NCBI GenBank assembly: GCA_018898455.1 | Contig: JAHIJO010000112.1 | Location: 1-41,100, forward strand | Source: Verrucomicrobiota bacterium | GTDB taxonomy: Bacteria > Verrucomicrobiota > Kiritimatiellia > JAAZAB01 | DNA: 41,100 bases | Direction of reading: 5' to 3' | Shown here: one piece after another, positions 17,516-25,667 of the stretch | Numbering within the stretch: the first letter of the stretch is position 1 | Layout of the letters: each line of letters begins with the position of its first letter | Position numbers and translations under genes: made by a program | Notes under the pieces: model-generated | What the model was told of the DNA's origin: nothing | The model's input: only the letters and a program-made list of their open reading frames with translations | The model's database searches: none

Positions 17516-18439
17516 ATGAATCCAATTATTATGATTGCAGGCTGGGGGCATACCGCCGAAACGATGAACGGACTGTCTGACGCTCTGGCATCCGGTTCCG
17601 ATGTCAGTGCTGTTTCAATCCATGATCTGGCCGTGAATGGGAATTCTCCGTCTCCAACGAATAATCCATTGCAGTTCTCTGGCGTGCGGCGCGCCATCGA
17701 ACCGCCGCTATCCGTCAGCCGACGGATTGTAGCGGCCGTTCGTGCGAACGGCAATCCGCGGTTCTGTCGAACCGCATCTATCCGTCAGCCGACGGATTGT
17801 AGCGACCGCTCGTTAGAACGGCAAAGTTGCCGAAGGGATAAACTAACTGACGGTATGTCGTCTTATGCCGAGGGGCTCTTATCGCTGATTGAGGAAAAGG
17901 GCGGATCGTCCATGGTAATCGGCTGGTCGCTGGGCGGTCTTGTGGCCTTGGAAACAGCCTGCAATTGGCCCGAACGGGTCAGCCGGCTGGTGCTGGTGTC
18001 CGCTACGCCGCGATTCTGCTCCGGCGAGGGCTATTCATTTGGTATTCCGGTTCAGAATATCCGGGCCATGAATTTGGGGTTAAAGCGGGAATTTCATAAA
18101 ACCATGACAGGATTTTATCGGCTGGCGGCTGAGCCTTTCAAGGAACCGTTGCCGGCGATCCGGGATCAGTGGAATCAGGTGTCCGGATGGATCGATGAAC
18201 TGGCGGGCGGACTTCATTATCTGATGAATACCGACCTTCGCGAGGATCTGCATCGGATTCATAGTCCGGTGCTGATGCTCCATGGGAGGGAGGATCACGT
18301 AATACCCTGGCAGGCCGCCGCTACCGCAAGTCGCGCATTGCCTGACAGCCGGTTGTGCCTGTATGATGCCGTCGGGCATGATCTTCCGCTTCGGGAACCG
18401 GAGAGATTGGCAGAGGATATTCGCGGGTTTTTGTCCTAG
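17516..18439 (+). CDS. bioH: BioH-like pimeloyl-ester esterase with an in-frame palindromic insertion
   Basis: A 307-residue alpha/beta-hydrolase in the biotin operon, expected to release pimeloyl-ACP from its methyl ester made by the BioC pathway. The triad is visible: S138 in GWSLGG, D260 in HGREDHVIP, H288 in VGHDLPL. The N-terminus (MIAGWGHTAETM...) matches short operon-linked BioH types. Residues from about 40 to 113 do not look like hydrolase: they are arginine- and serine-rich and are encoded by two copies of a palindromic repeat (17697-17754, 17767-17824). The fold resumes at SSYAEGLLSLI. No stop or shift breaks the frame. Whether the enzyme tolerates the insert or the gene is damaged cannot be told. 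Confidence 0.85.
   Translation: MNPIIMIAGWGHTAETMNGLSDALASGSDVSAVSIHDLAVNGNSPSPTNNPLQFSGVRRAIEPPLSVSRRIVAAVRANGNPRFCRTASIRQPTDCSDRSLERQSCRRDKLTDGMSSYAEGLLSLIEEKGGSSMVIGWSLGGLVALETACNWPERVSRLVLVSATPRFCSGEGYSFGIPVQNIRAMNLGLKREFHKTMTGFYRLAAEPFKEPLPAIRDQWNQVSGWIDELAGGLHYLMNTDLREDLHRIHSPVLMLHGREDHVIPWQAAATASRALPDSRLCLYDAVGHDLPLREPERLAEDIRGFLS
17697..17754. repeat. Palindromic element copy 1 inside bioH
   Basis: The element has arms CGAACCGCCGCTA and TAGCGGCCGTTCG around the core ATCCGTCAGCCGACGGAT, followed by a second hairpin (GCCGTTCG TG CGAACGGC). Here it is read LSVSRRIVAAVRANGN. The segment 17708-17754 matches copy 2 at 43 of 47 bases by eye. Confidence 0.85.
17767..17824. repeat. Palindromic element copy 2 inside bioH
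   Basis: The second copy starts TCGAACCGCATCTA, carries the identical ATCCGTCAGCCGACGGAT core, and ends with a decayed hairpin (ACCGCTCGTTAGAACGGC). It lies 70 bases after copy 1, so it is read in another frame (SIRQPTDCSDRSLERQ). A hairpin GCGGTTC TGTC GAACCGC (17758-17775) bridges the copies. Confidence 0.85.
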
Positions 18440-18489
18440 TACGGACGAAGGCCGCCACCAAAATTGGATGACCTCAGGAAAATAAAAAG

Positions 18490-19305
18490 ATGCCGGCTAG
18501 TAGTATTAATCCGTCGAAAAATACGATGGCCATAGCCGCGCGGTTCTCGGCGGCCTCCGGCACGTATCATGAAGCAGCCGCCGTCCAACGGAACGTGGCC
18601 GAGTCCCTGGGGCGTTTTTTTCCGGATGTGCCGCCGACGGCGCATATTCTTGAAATCGGATGCGGGACCGGCGTGTTGACCGCGATTGTGCGCCGCCGAT
18701 ATCCCGGGCTCTGGATTGATGTGGTTGATGTTTCCGCGCGCATGATTGCCCAAGCGAGAACCAGGATGGGGTTCGATAACCGGATTCGTTGCCGGGTCGT
18801 GGATTTGCGCCATGTTCCGACAACCCGATTGTATCCCCTGATCGTCAGCAGTTCGTCTTTGCATTGGATCAATCCGTTGGAAGAAGGGCTTGCCAAGATG
18901 GCGGCCTTGCTGGAACCCGGAGGCCGGGTGGTGTTTTCACTGATGACTCATGGGACGCTCGGTGAACTCCGGAAATGCCGCCTGCGCGTGGCGCCGCATA
19001 AAACACCGGCGGGAAGCCTGCCGACCTTGCGGCAGGTGCGCCACGGATTGCGATATGCCGGACTGACTGTGTTGGATGATCGAAAGGAAATCCGCCGGAT
19101 TGAGTATCCGTCGGCGGAACTGTTTCTCCGCCATATTCATGACCAGGGACTCACCGGAGGGGCGGTGTCAACATCCTGCCTTCCTTTGAATCGGCGGGAA
19201 CTCCTGGAGGTAATCAAGACCTACCAGGCTTCATATCCCGCCGGCGCCGGCGTGGTCGCCAGTTATCATGTTGCTTATTTCGTGGCCAGAAAGAGTGGGG
19301 GCTGA
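18490..19305 (+). CDS. bioC: Malonyl-ACP O-methyltransferase BioC
   Basis: A 271-residue SAM-dependent methyltransferase that caps malonyl-ACP with a methyl ester so that fatty acid synthesis can build the pimeloyl chain. The SAM motif I is EIGCGTG (55-61), and the BioC-type post-motif segment SSSLHWINPL is seen. The N-terminal AARFSAASGTYHEAAAVQ is characteristic of BioC. It lies 50 bases after bioH and its TGA overlaps the ATG of bioD by one base. Together with BioH this defines the BioC-BioH route to pimelate. Confidence 0.9.
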   Translation: MPASSINPSKNTMAIAARFSAASGTYHEAAAVQRNVAESLGRFFPDVPPTAHILEIGCGTGVLTAIVRRRYPGLWIDVVDVSARMIAQARTRMGFDNRIRCRVVDLRHVPTTRLYPLIVSSSSLHWINPLEEGLAKMAALLEPGGRVVFSLMTHGTLGELRKCRLRVAPHKTPAGSLPTLRQVRHGLRYAGLTVLDDRKEIRRIEYPSAELFLRHIHDQGLTGGAVSTSCLPLNRRELLEVIKTYQASYPAGAGVVASYHVAYFVARKSGG

Positions 19306-20099
19306 TGGCAGGGAGCGGATCAGGCTTGTTCATAACGGGAACGGATACGGGCGTCGGCAAAACCGTGATCAGCGCGGCCGTGGTATCGCTCCTCCGGGTC
19401 CGGGGGATTGACGCGTTTCCCATGAAACCGGTTCAGACCGGATGCCTTCGGCACGGGAAGGAGTGGACGGCCCCGGACTTGGAATTCTGCCTTCGCATGG
19501 CCGGATTAAAAGTATCTCAGGCGGAGAAACGGCTGATGATGCCCTATGGCTTCAAGAAAGCCTGTTCTCCCCATCTGGCCGCCGCGTTGGAACACAGGCG
19601 GATTGGGATCAGTTCCATTCAAAATTCATTCCGTATCTTACGGCGCCGTCATGACCTGATGATTGTGGAAGGTGCGGGAGGTCTTCTGGTCCCGTTGAAC
19701 GAGCGGAATACCATGCTTGATTTGATGAAGGCGCTGGCGCTTCCCGTGATCCTTGTGGCCCGGCCGGGATTGGGGACTATCAATCATACCCTGCTTTCGC
19801 TTGGCGAGCTGCGCTGGGCCGGTCTTCCGGTGGCCGGGGTGATTTTTAACGAAACGAAGAAAAGGGGATGGGGACTGATCGAGCGGGATAATATGGCCGT
19901 TATTGCGCGGCGGGGCCGGGTGCGGATTCTGGGCCGGCTTCCGTTCATTTCGGATTGGGAATCGCCTTCATTCCGATCCTTCTGCGAACGGCATTTGCAT
20001 CCCATGATTCCGTGGCTGAACTCATTCGGTCGCGAGGAATCGCGTCCCTATCTTTCAAACAAAAGGAAACAGAGCAGTGGACACGCATCAATATCGTGA
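19305..20099 (+). CDS. bioD: ATP-dependent dethiobiotin synthetase
   Basis: A 264-residue P-loop enzyme that forms the ureido ring of dethiobiotin from DAPA and CO2. The P-loop is GTDTGVGKT (12-20), with K at MKPVQTG and the EGAGGLLVPL motif downstream. It starts within a TGATG junction at the bioC stop and its tail overlaps the start of bioA by 23 bases. The last 30 or so residues, rich in Arg, Lys and Ser, are probably a product of that overlap and not part of the fold. Confidence 0.94.
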   Translation: MAGSGSGLFITGTDTGVGKTVISAAVVSLLRVRGIDAFPMKPVQTGCLRHGKEWTAPDLEFCLRMAGLKVSQAEKRLMMPYGFKKACSPHLAAALEHRRIGISSIQNSFRILRRRHDLMIVEGAGGLLVPLNERNTMLDLMKALALPVILVARPGLGTINHTLLSLGELRWAGLPVAGVIFNETKKRGWGLIERDNMAVIARRGRVRILGRLPFISDWESPSFRSFCERHLHPMIPWLNSFGREESRPYLSNKRKQSSGHASIS

Positions 20100-21405
20100 G
20101 CAGGATCGGCAGGCGCTCTGGCATCCCTATACCGCACAGTCCGCGATGGAAAAGCCATTTCCTGTCATCGTGCGGGGAGAAGGTGTGTCCCTGATCGATA
20201 CGGACGGGAACCGGTATCTGGACGCCATTTCCTCATGGTGGGCGTGCAACTTGGGGCATACTCATCCGCGTCTTGTTCAAGCTATCCAGTGCCAGGCCTC
20301 CCAACTCCAGCACAGCATTCTCGGTAATATGTCGCATCCCAGGGCCATTGAACTGGCCGCCGCGATCACGGCGCTGTTCGGGGGGGAAGCGACGCGTGTT
20401 TTTTTTGCCGGCGATGGCGCCAGCGCAGTGGAGGCGGCTCTGAAAATCGCCGTCCAGTACTGGTATAACCTGGGCCGTCCGGAGCGGCATCGTTTCGTTT
20501 CGCTGGAAAATTCCTATCACGGCGACACGTTGGGCGCCGTGTCCGTCGGTTATCTCGATGGCTTTCATCAGCCGGTCCAGCCGCTGCTGTTTCCGGCATA
20601 TCGTGCCGAAGCCCCATTTTGCGCCGGCTGTCGCTGGAATCTGACGCCCCCAACTTGCCGAATCGAATGTTTCGCGTCCATGGAGTCGATCCTCACCCGG
20701 CATGCCGATGAAATTGCCGCCGTAATCGTCGAGCCACTTTGCCAGGGCGCCGCCGGCATGCGCATGTACGCGCCGGCATATCTGGCGAAGCTCGCTGAAC
20801 TCTGTCACCGGTATCAGGTGTTGCTGATCGTCGATGAAATAGCCATGGGCTTCGGACGCACCGGCCGGATGTTCGCGTTCGAGCATGCCGGCATCCGGCC
20901 GGATATCGTCTGCCTGGGGAAAGGACTATCCGGCGGCTATCAGCCGATCAGCGCCACCGTGGTGAAAGCATCCATCTACAAGACATTTCACGATCAGCCC
21001 GAAGATCATACCTTTTATCACGGTCATACGTTCGCGGGTAATCCCATCGCCGCGGCCGTCGCGCTGGAAGTGTTGAGCATCTATCGGGAGGAAGGCATTG
21101 TCGCGCGGACGGAACGGATGGGCGCCGTACTGGCCCGGGAGATGGAGCGATTCAAGGATCTGCCGGGTGTCAAGCGGGTACGGCGCCTGGGGATGATTGC
21201 CGCCCTGGAGCTGGACGATGGAACGAACCGGCCTTCCCCAGGCCGGGCGCAGGCTGTTTGTCATCATTTGCTGGCCCAAGGTATATTGGTTCGTCCCCTG
21301 GGGTCGGTGTTGTATCTCATGCCGCCGCTGATTATTGGCAAGGAGGTATTGGTCAAATTGGTTGCTGACGTGTACCGGGCAATTCAAGATACCGCAAGAA
21401 CGTAG
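20077..21405 (+). CDS. bioA: Adenosylmethionine-8-amino-7-oxononanoate aminotransferase
   Basis: A 442-residue class III PLP aminotransferase that makes 7,8-diaminopelargonate with SAM as amino donor. SSWWACNLGHTHP (52-64) is the BioA signature; D253 and the PLP lysine K282 (CLGKGLSGGY) are visible. A cysteine cluster (C182, C185, C194, C198) lies in an insert known in some BioA subgroups. It starts with GTG at 20077, preceded by AAGGAA, inside the end of bioD. It is the last gene of the operon; no bioB lies in the window, so the final step must be encoded elsewhere. Confidence 0.95.
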   Translation: MDTHQYREQDRQALWHPYTAQSAMEKPFPVIVRGEGVSLIDTDGNRYLDAISSWWACNLGHTHPRLVQAIQCQASQLQHSILGNMSHPRAIELAAAITALFGGEATRVFFAGDGASAVEAALKIAVQYWYNLGRPERHRFVSLENSYHGDTLGAVSVGYLDGFHQPVQPLLFPAYRAEAPFCAGCRWNLTPPTCRIECFASMESILTRHADEIAAVIVEPLCQGAAGMRMYAPAYLAKLAELCHRYQVLLIVDEIAMGFGRTGRMFAFEHAGIRPDIVCLGKGLSGGYQPISATVVKASIYKTFHDQPEDHTFYHGHTFAGNPIAAAVALEVLSIYREEGIVARTERMGAVLAREMERFKDLPGVKRVRRLGMIAALELDDGTNRPSPGRAQAVCHHLLAQGILVRPLGSVLYLMPPLIIGKEVLVKLVADVYRAIQDTART

Positions 21406-21439
21406 GGCGGATGATCGCATATTTCCATCTTTATGGCTT

Positions 21440-23626
21440 TCAGACTATTTGACTGCCAACCGTCCACGGCGCCGGCGGCAGGTCCTGGCCCCAGCCTGTT
21501 GGCCGTGCTCCCATCTGAAGCTCCAGAATGCCGCCGTTCAGCAGTTCCGACGATCGCAGGTAGGGACGGTCTATCGCTTGCCCGTTCAGCCTGGCTGACT
21601 GGACGTAGATGTTAGTCTCATCATTATTGGCGGCCTGGATGATGAACGTTCCACCGGCCACATCCAGTTCCGCGCTGGTAAAGAGCGGGCTCCCGATCAG
21701 GTACAAGCCCTGGGCAATGGCCGGGAAAAGCCCCAGCGCGCTCCAGACATACCACGATGACAACCCGCCTGAATCATCATTGCCCGGCAGGCCGCCCCGG
21801 CCGGTGGTATACCGATGCTTCATGACCGTGCGCACCACATCGCACACCCGGTCGTGCCGTCCAAGGTAAGCGTAAACGTAAGGGACTTCCATGTCCGACT
21901 CGTTATTCAGGCCCTCGAATCGGTACTTTTCCGGCAGGGTATCACTGCCGAAGGTCGCGACATGCACCGGGCGCAGACGGGCCTGCGGATATCCGAAGAA
22001 CGCGTCCAAATCGGCGATGAGATTTTCCCTGCCTCCATTATACTCGATGAGTGCGGGCACGTCATGCCAGACGGTAAATGAATAATTCCAGCTTTCGCCT
22101 TCATAGAAAGAGCCTTTGCATATCTTCCCGCCCGGCCGGGAATACTGTTGTCTCCAATGGTTTACCCGCTCGGTCCATTGCTTAGCCGTGCCCGGTTCGC
22201 CCGCGGCACATGCGACTTGAGCGATGCTGAAGGCCGCCAGGGCGTAATCGATCCCGGGCTTGCCTTCAGGCGGATTGGCGGCTGGGAAAATGTCCTGGAG
22301 TATCTTCAGCGCCCGCCGCCAGTTGATTCCCTTCAGGCCGATGCTGGCCGCATGGCCGATGATGGGAAATGAGAGAGCCAGTCCCTGACAGTCCTGGGCC
22401 AGCAGGCTGTTCAGCGGCCGGACCAGGATCATGTTGGCCGGGCGACGGACTTCCTCGTACACGTTCAAAAGCCCATTAATCATGTCGCGTGCCCGATTCG
22501 GATACAATGCCATCACCAACGGAAGCTGGGTCTTACCTTGGTCCCACAATGTCGCGAAGTCGAGGAATAGCGCTCGATCTTCATTCCACGATGGATTTTC
22601 GCCGGTGGCATCAATCGGCTTGATCAGGCTGTGATAGAGGGCGCTGTAGAATATCTGTCTTGCTCCGACCGCGGGGGCGTCGATCCGGATGCGCGACAGA
22701 CAACCGTTCCATACGTCGCGCGCTTCGGCGGCGGCTTGGTCGAAGTGTTTGCCAAAAAACTCGTTGCGGTAGTGTTCGGCCGCTTTGTGCACACTGTGCA
22801 GTGAGAACCCGATCTTTAACTCCAGCGTGTGTGAGCCGGGACCGGCGAACTGAACGCCGCCGGCCGCCGCCGGGGAACAAACAGGGATATCGCGCCCGTC
22901 ATCGTGCGCCCATCGTCCCTTGGTAGAGGGCTCGATGACGCAGAAGAAGTGCAGTGGCAGGCTGGTTGGCGTCTGGATGGTTCCCTCGATGCTCGCGCCG
23001 TCGATGGCGCGAACGACTGCGCTGGCGGAGGAACTTAAAACCTTGGACCCCAAGCCACGACGTCCCGGCTGGTCAAGGAATCGCGGGTCTTCTCGGTAGT
23101 TGAACGGCAGGTCCAGGCGCAGACGGGGGAGCAATCCGGTCGGATACCGGAAACGGTACATGACGCCGTGCGGGGTGACGGTGACTTCGGCGCGGACACC
23201 ACCATGTCCGAGCGTTACGGCATAATAGCCGGCCGAGGCCTGCTCGTCGACCAGGTCCCAAACGGGAGTACCACCCGGCCATGCGCTTGCCAAGGGGGTT
23301 ACCAGCAGGTAGTTGTAATATTCCGCGATCATGCCGGTCCCGCTATGCTGGAAGTGCGTGAAGCCCAGGCACTGGATGCGATCCAGGAGCCGTCTGGGAC
23401 GCCCGTTATAGTTGGTTTCGTAAGGGCCGTAGCCGCTGGGATATCCGCCGGTATAGGCGCAGGCCGACACCATTCCGAACGGCCGGCAGGCCCCGGGATG
23501 CGTATTGCCCGGCCAGGCTTTCAGCCACTGCCATGAGGCCGCCAGTGTACCAGCCGGCCGCTTCTCAACGGTTGTTTCGAAGTTGCCCAGAAACGGGTCC
23601 ACAAAAGCCGCGATATCTTCTGACAT
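21440..23626 (-). CDS. GH92-family alpha-mannosidase
   Basis: A 728-residue glycoside hydrolase family 92 protein, a family of calcium-dependent exo-alpha-mannosidases (mostly alpha-1,2). The N-terminal half carries VDPFLG (9-14) and the family segment GNTHPGACRPFGM; the C-terminal half carries the family hallmark GLPGNDDSGGLSSWYVW at about residue 610, including the general-base region. No signal peptide or lipobox is seen, so it looks intracellular, unlike the secreted GH92 enzymes of Bacteroides. A GGAG lies eight bases before the ATG. It converges with bioA. Its upstream DNA is a MITE-like element, which may hold its promoter. Confidence 0.92.
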   Translation of the reverse strand: MSEDIAAFVDPFLGNFETTVEKRPAGTLAASWQWLKAWPGNTHPGACRPFGMVSACAYTGGYPSGYGPYETNYNGRPRRLLDRIQCLGFTHFQHSGTGMIAEYYNYLLVTPLASAWPGGTPVWDLVDEQASAGYYAVTLGHGGVRAEVTVTPHGVMYRFRYPTGLLPRLRLDLPFNYREDPRFLDQPGRRGLGSKVLSSSASAVVRAIDGASIEGTIQTPTSLPLHFFCVIEPSTKGRWAHDDGRDIPVCSPAAAGGVQFAGPGSHTLELKIGFSLHSVHKAAEHYRNEFFGKHFDQAAAEARDVWNGCLSRIRIDAPAVGARQIFYSALYHSLIKPIDATGENPSWNEDRALFLDFATLWDQGKTQLPLVMALYPNRARDMINGLLNVYEEVRRPANMILVRPLNSLLAQDCQGLALSFPIIGHAASIGLKGINWRRALKILQDIFPAANPPEGKPGIDYALAAFSIAQVACAAGEPGTAKQWTERVNHWRQQYSRPGGKICKGSFYEGESWNYSFTVWHDVPALIEYNGGRENLIADLDAFFGYPQARLRPVHVATFGSDTLPEKYRFEGLNNESDMEVPYVYAYLGRHDRVCDVVRTVMKHRYTTGRGGLPGNDDSGGLSSWYVWSALGLFPAIAQGLYLIGSPLFTSAELDVAGGTFIIQAANNDETNIYVQSARLNGQAIDRPYLRSSELLNGGILELQMGARPTGWGQDLPPAPWTVGSQIV

Positions 23627-23649
23627 GCGAATCTCCGTTAATCAAGAAC

Positions 23650-23813
23650 CTGGTGTAGTGTGTCATAATTGCATTTTCTTATGAACGTGTATTTTGTGAG
23701 GTAGAGCCGGGTTTTCCGCCATAGGCGGATCCGCCTCCGGCGGAAAAGCCAGTGCTACCAAGATAATAAGTCACAAAAAGATAAATAAACTTTTGCATGA
23801 AACACTACACTAG
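23650..23813. mobile_element. MITE-like element with terminal inverted repeats (164 bp)
   Basis: The left end CTGGTGTAGTGTGTCAT (23650-23666) and the reverse complement of the right end, CTAGTGTAGTGTTTCAT (23797-23813), agree at 15 of 17 bases. Further pairs nest inside: TTTTGTGA/TCACAAAA, GGTAG/CTACC, and a central GGTTTTCCGCC.../GGCGGAAAAGCC palindrome. There is no room for a transposase. The right end covers the last codons and stop of thiE (23805-23813). Confidence 0.7.
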
Positions 23814-24476
23814 AGTTCTTTGCCCGTCGTGGCCTTGGATCAGGCTCAGCATTTCCCGGGCGGCGGCTTCGGGATTGGCGGCGGCGGTGACTGCGGTAAC
23901 GACGGCAATGGTCCGCGCTCCGGCCTGGAGCAAATCGGGAATATGCTCGCGTTTGATCCCGCCCATGACGGTGAAGGGAACCCTGGCGGCCTTCGCAAGG
24001 ATTCGCAATCCTTCCAGTCCGAGAAATTCGCCGGACCACGATTTGGTCTGCGTCGGAAACAGAGGTCCGATGTTGATATATGACGCTCCGGCGGTCTGGG
24101 CGACTTCGACTTCCGCCGCGTTGTGCGTTGAGGCGCCGATAATAAGATCCGGCGCCAGCTTGCGCGCCATGGCCACCGGGAAATCGGTCTGCCCCAGGTG
24201 AACGCCGTCGGCGCCAATGCCCATTGCCACGTCAAGCCGATCGTTAATGATCAGGAGATCGTCGGTTTCTGCCGTCAGCCGGCGCACTTGTTCCGCCAGC
24301 CGGACGAAATCGGGCAAGGGCATGTTTTTTTCCCGCAGTTGGATCAGGCGGACGCCGCCAGCCAGTGCCGCCTTGATGATGTCCAGCGTTGATCGTCCGC
24401 GGGATAGTTCCTGGGAGGTGACCAGGTACAGGCCGGCCCGGCAAAACCGCGCCATGCGTTGCTCGTGGATACTCAT
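23805..24476 (-). CDS. thiE: Thiamine-phosphate synthase
   Basis: A 223-residue TIM-barrel enzyme that joins the thiazole and pyrimidine phosphates to thiamine monophosphate. Family motifs seen are LIQLREKN, IINDRLDVAMGIGADGVHLGQTD region (about 75-98), and GPLFPTQTK. The last codons and the TAG stop come from the terminal repeat of an inserted element, so the native C-terminus was probably slightly different. It lies ten bases after thiH on the same strand, forming a thiazole-thiamine pair; thiC, thiG, thiS and thiF are not in the window. Confidence 0.94.
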   Translation of the reverse strand: MSIHEQRMARFCRAGLYLVTSQELSRGRSTLDIIKAALAGGVRLIQLREKNMPLPDFVRLAEQVRRLTAETDDLLIINDRLDVAMGIGADGVHLGQTDFPVAMARKLAPDLIIGASTHNAAEVEVAQTAGASYINIGPLFPTQTKSWSGEFLGLEGLRILAKAARVPFTVMGGIKREHIPDLLQAGARTIAVVTAVTAAANPEAAAREMLSLIQGHDGQRTLV

Positions 24477-24486
24477 AATGATGGCA

Positions 24487-25602
24487 TCATCGAAACACAG
24501 AATCCCAGTTCTTCAATACCGGTTCGAACCCCAGGCGATGCAGCATGGCGCAAAAAGTGGCCATGTCGCGGTTATCGCTGATGATGAATTGACCGTTTTC
24601 CGCCAGGCTTTCATAATGGTAACCGCCCACGGTGGTTTTGCTGGCAATGCTCATCTTGCAGATGCCGATTCCTGCCATGCCGTCGCGAAAGGCGGCGCTT
24701 TCCCGGGTGGATAAGGTAAGGGTGACATCGGGCATACAAAGGCGGAACGCGAAGATCAACTGGGCCAGGAATCGGTCATCCACAGTAAAAGCGGGCATGA
24801 ATCCGCCTTGCTGGGGACGGATTCGAGGGAATGACACGGATATCCCGGCCTGCCAGAAGTTTTTGCGCAAGTAATCAATGTGCCGGTACAAGGCGATGGC
24901 GTCGGCGACAGGATCGGCTAATCCCAGCAATATCCCCAGCCCGGCAGTACGCAGGCCGCCTGAGAGCGCCCGGGCGGGCGATTCAACGCGATCCATGTAA
25001 TTCTGTTTTGGACCCCAGCGATGCAGGCGGGCATACACTTCAGGATCGTAGGTTTCCTGGTACAACGTCAGTCCCGTGCATCCGATTTGAGCCAGCTCCC
25101 GGTATTCTTCAACCGTCATGGGAAAGGTCTCGATGGTGACAAGATGAAACCGTTCGGCGGCCAGGGCCACGGCCTGGCGCAGATAATCAAAATCTGCCTT
25201 GGGATTGCGCTCACCCGTCAACAGCAGTATTTCATCGAATCCCATGGCCTTCATCGTATCCATTTCGGCGATCATCTCGTCCGTTTCCAGCCGGCGCCGG
25301 CGCCGGGGCCGGTCGGCGGCAAACCCGCAATAAGCACAGCCGCTCCCGCAATAATCGGAGAGATACAGGGGGGCATACAATGAAATCGTCCGTCCGAAAT
25401 GGCGCCGGGTCAGGGACTGGGCTTGCCGGGCCATGGACTCAAGCAGCGTCGGCGCGACGGGGGACAGCAGGGCGGCAAAATCCGCCGGCGTCGCTGATTC
25501 CGTGGCCAGCGCGTTGCTGACCATCCGGCCGCCGGCGTTTCGAGCTCTCGGGAGCCAGGGAGATGGATCCAGCCATTCGGGAATGGACGGAGGAGTGACC
25601 AT
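24487..25602 (-). CDS. thiH: 2-iminoacetate synthase ThiH
   Basis: A 371-residue radical SAM enzyme that cleaves tyrosine to dehydroglycine for thiazole synthesis (the anaerobic route, opposed to ThiO). The Fe-S cluster triad C85, C89, C92 is in DYCGSGCAYCGF, and the C-terminal BATS-type region follows. The frame extends to 25638 through a TTG, but the ATG at 25602 gives the usual length. Its presence suggests an anaerobic or microaerobic lifestyle. The thiE gene follows ten bases later. Confidence 0.93.
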   Translation of the reverse strand: MVTPPSIPEWLDPSPWLPRARNAGGRMVSNALATESATPADFAALLSPVAPTLLESMARQAQSLTRRHFGRTISLYAPLYLSDYCGSGCAYCGFAADRPRRRRRLETDEMIAEMDTMKAMGFDEILLLTGERNPKADFDYLRQAVALAAERFHLVTIETFPMTVEEYRELAQIGCTGLTLYQETYDPEVYARLHRWGPKQNYMDRVESPARALSGGLRTAGLGILLGLADPVADAIALYRHIDYLRKNFWQAGISVSFPRIRPQQGGFMPAFTVDDRFLAQLIFAFRLCMPDVTLTLSTRESAAFRDGMAGIGICKMSIASKTTVGGYHYESLAENGQFIISDNRDMATFCAMLHRLGFEPVLKNWDSVFR

Positions 25603-25640
25603 ATATGGCACTATGCTTACTTGCCGCAGAACCGGCAAGG

Positions 25641-25664
25641 AAAATAAATTCTACGCAGTAGAAT
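25641..25664 (-). terminator. Intrinsic terminator of corA
   Basis: On the minus strand the seven-pair hairpin ATTCTAC TGC GTAGAAT is followed by TTATTTT, three bases after the corA stop. A second hairpin, CTTGCCG/CGGCAAG, lies just beyond (25619-25638) without a T-run. Confidence 0.6.
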
Positions 25665-25667
25665 CTA

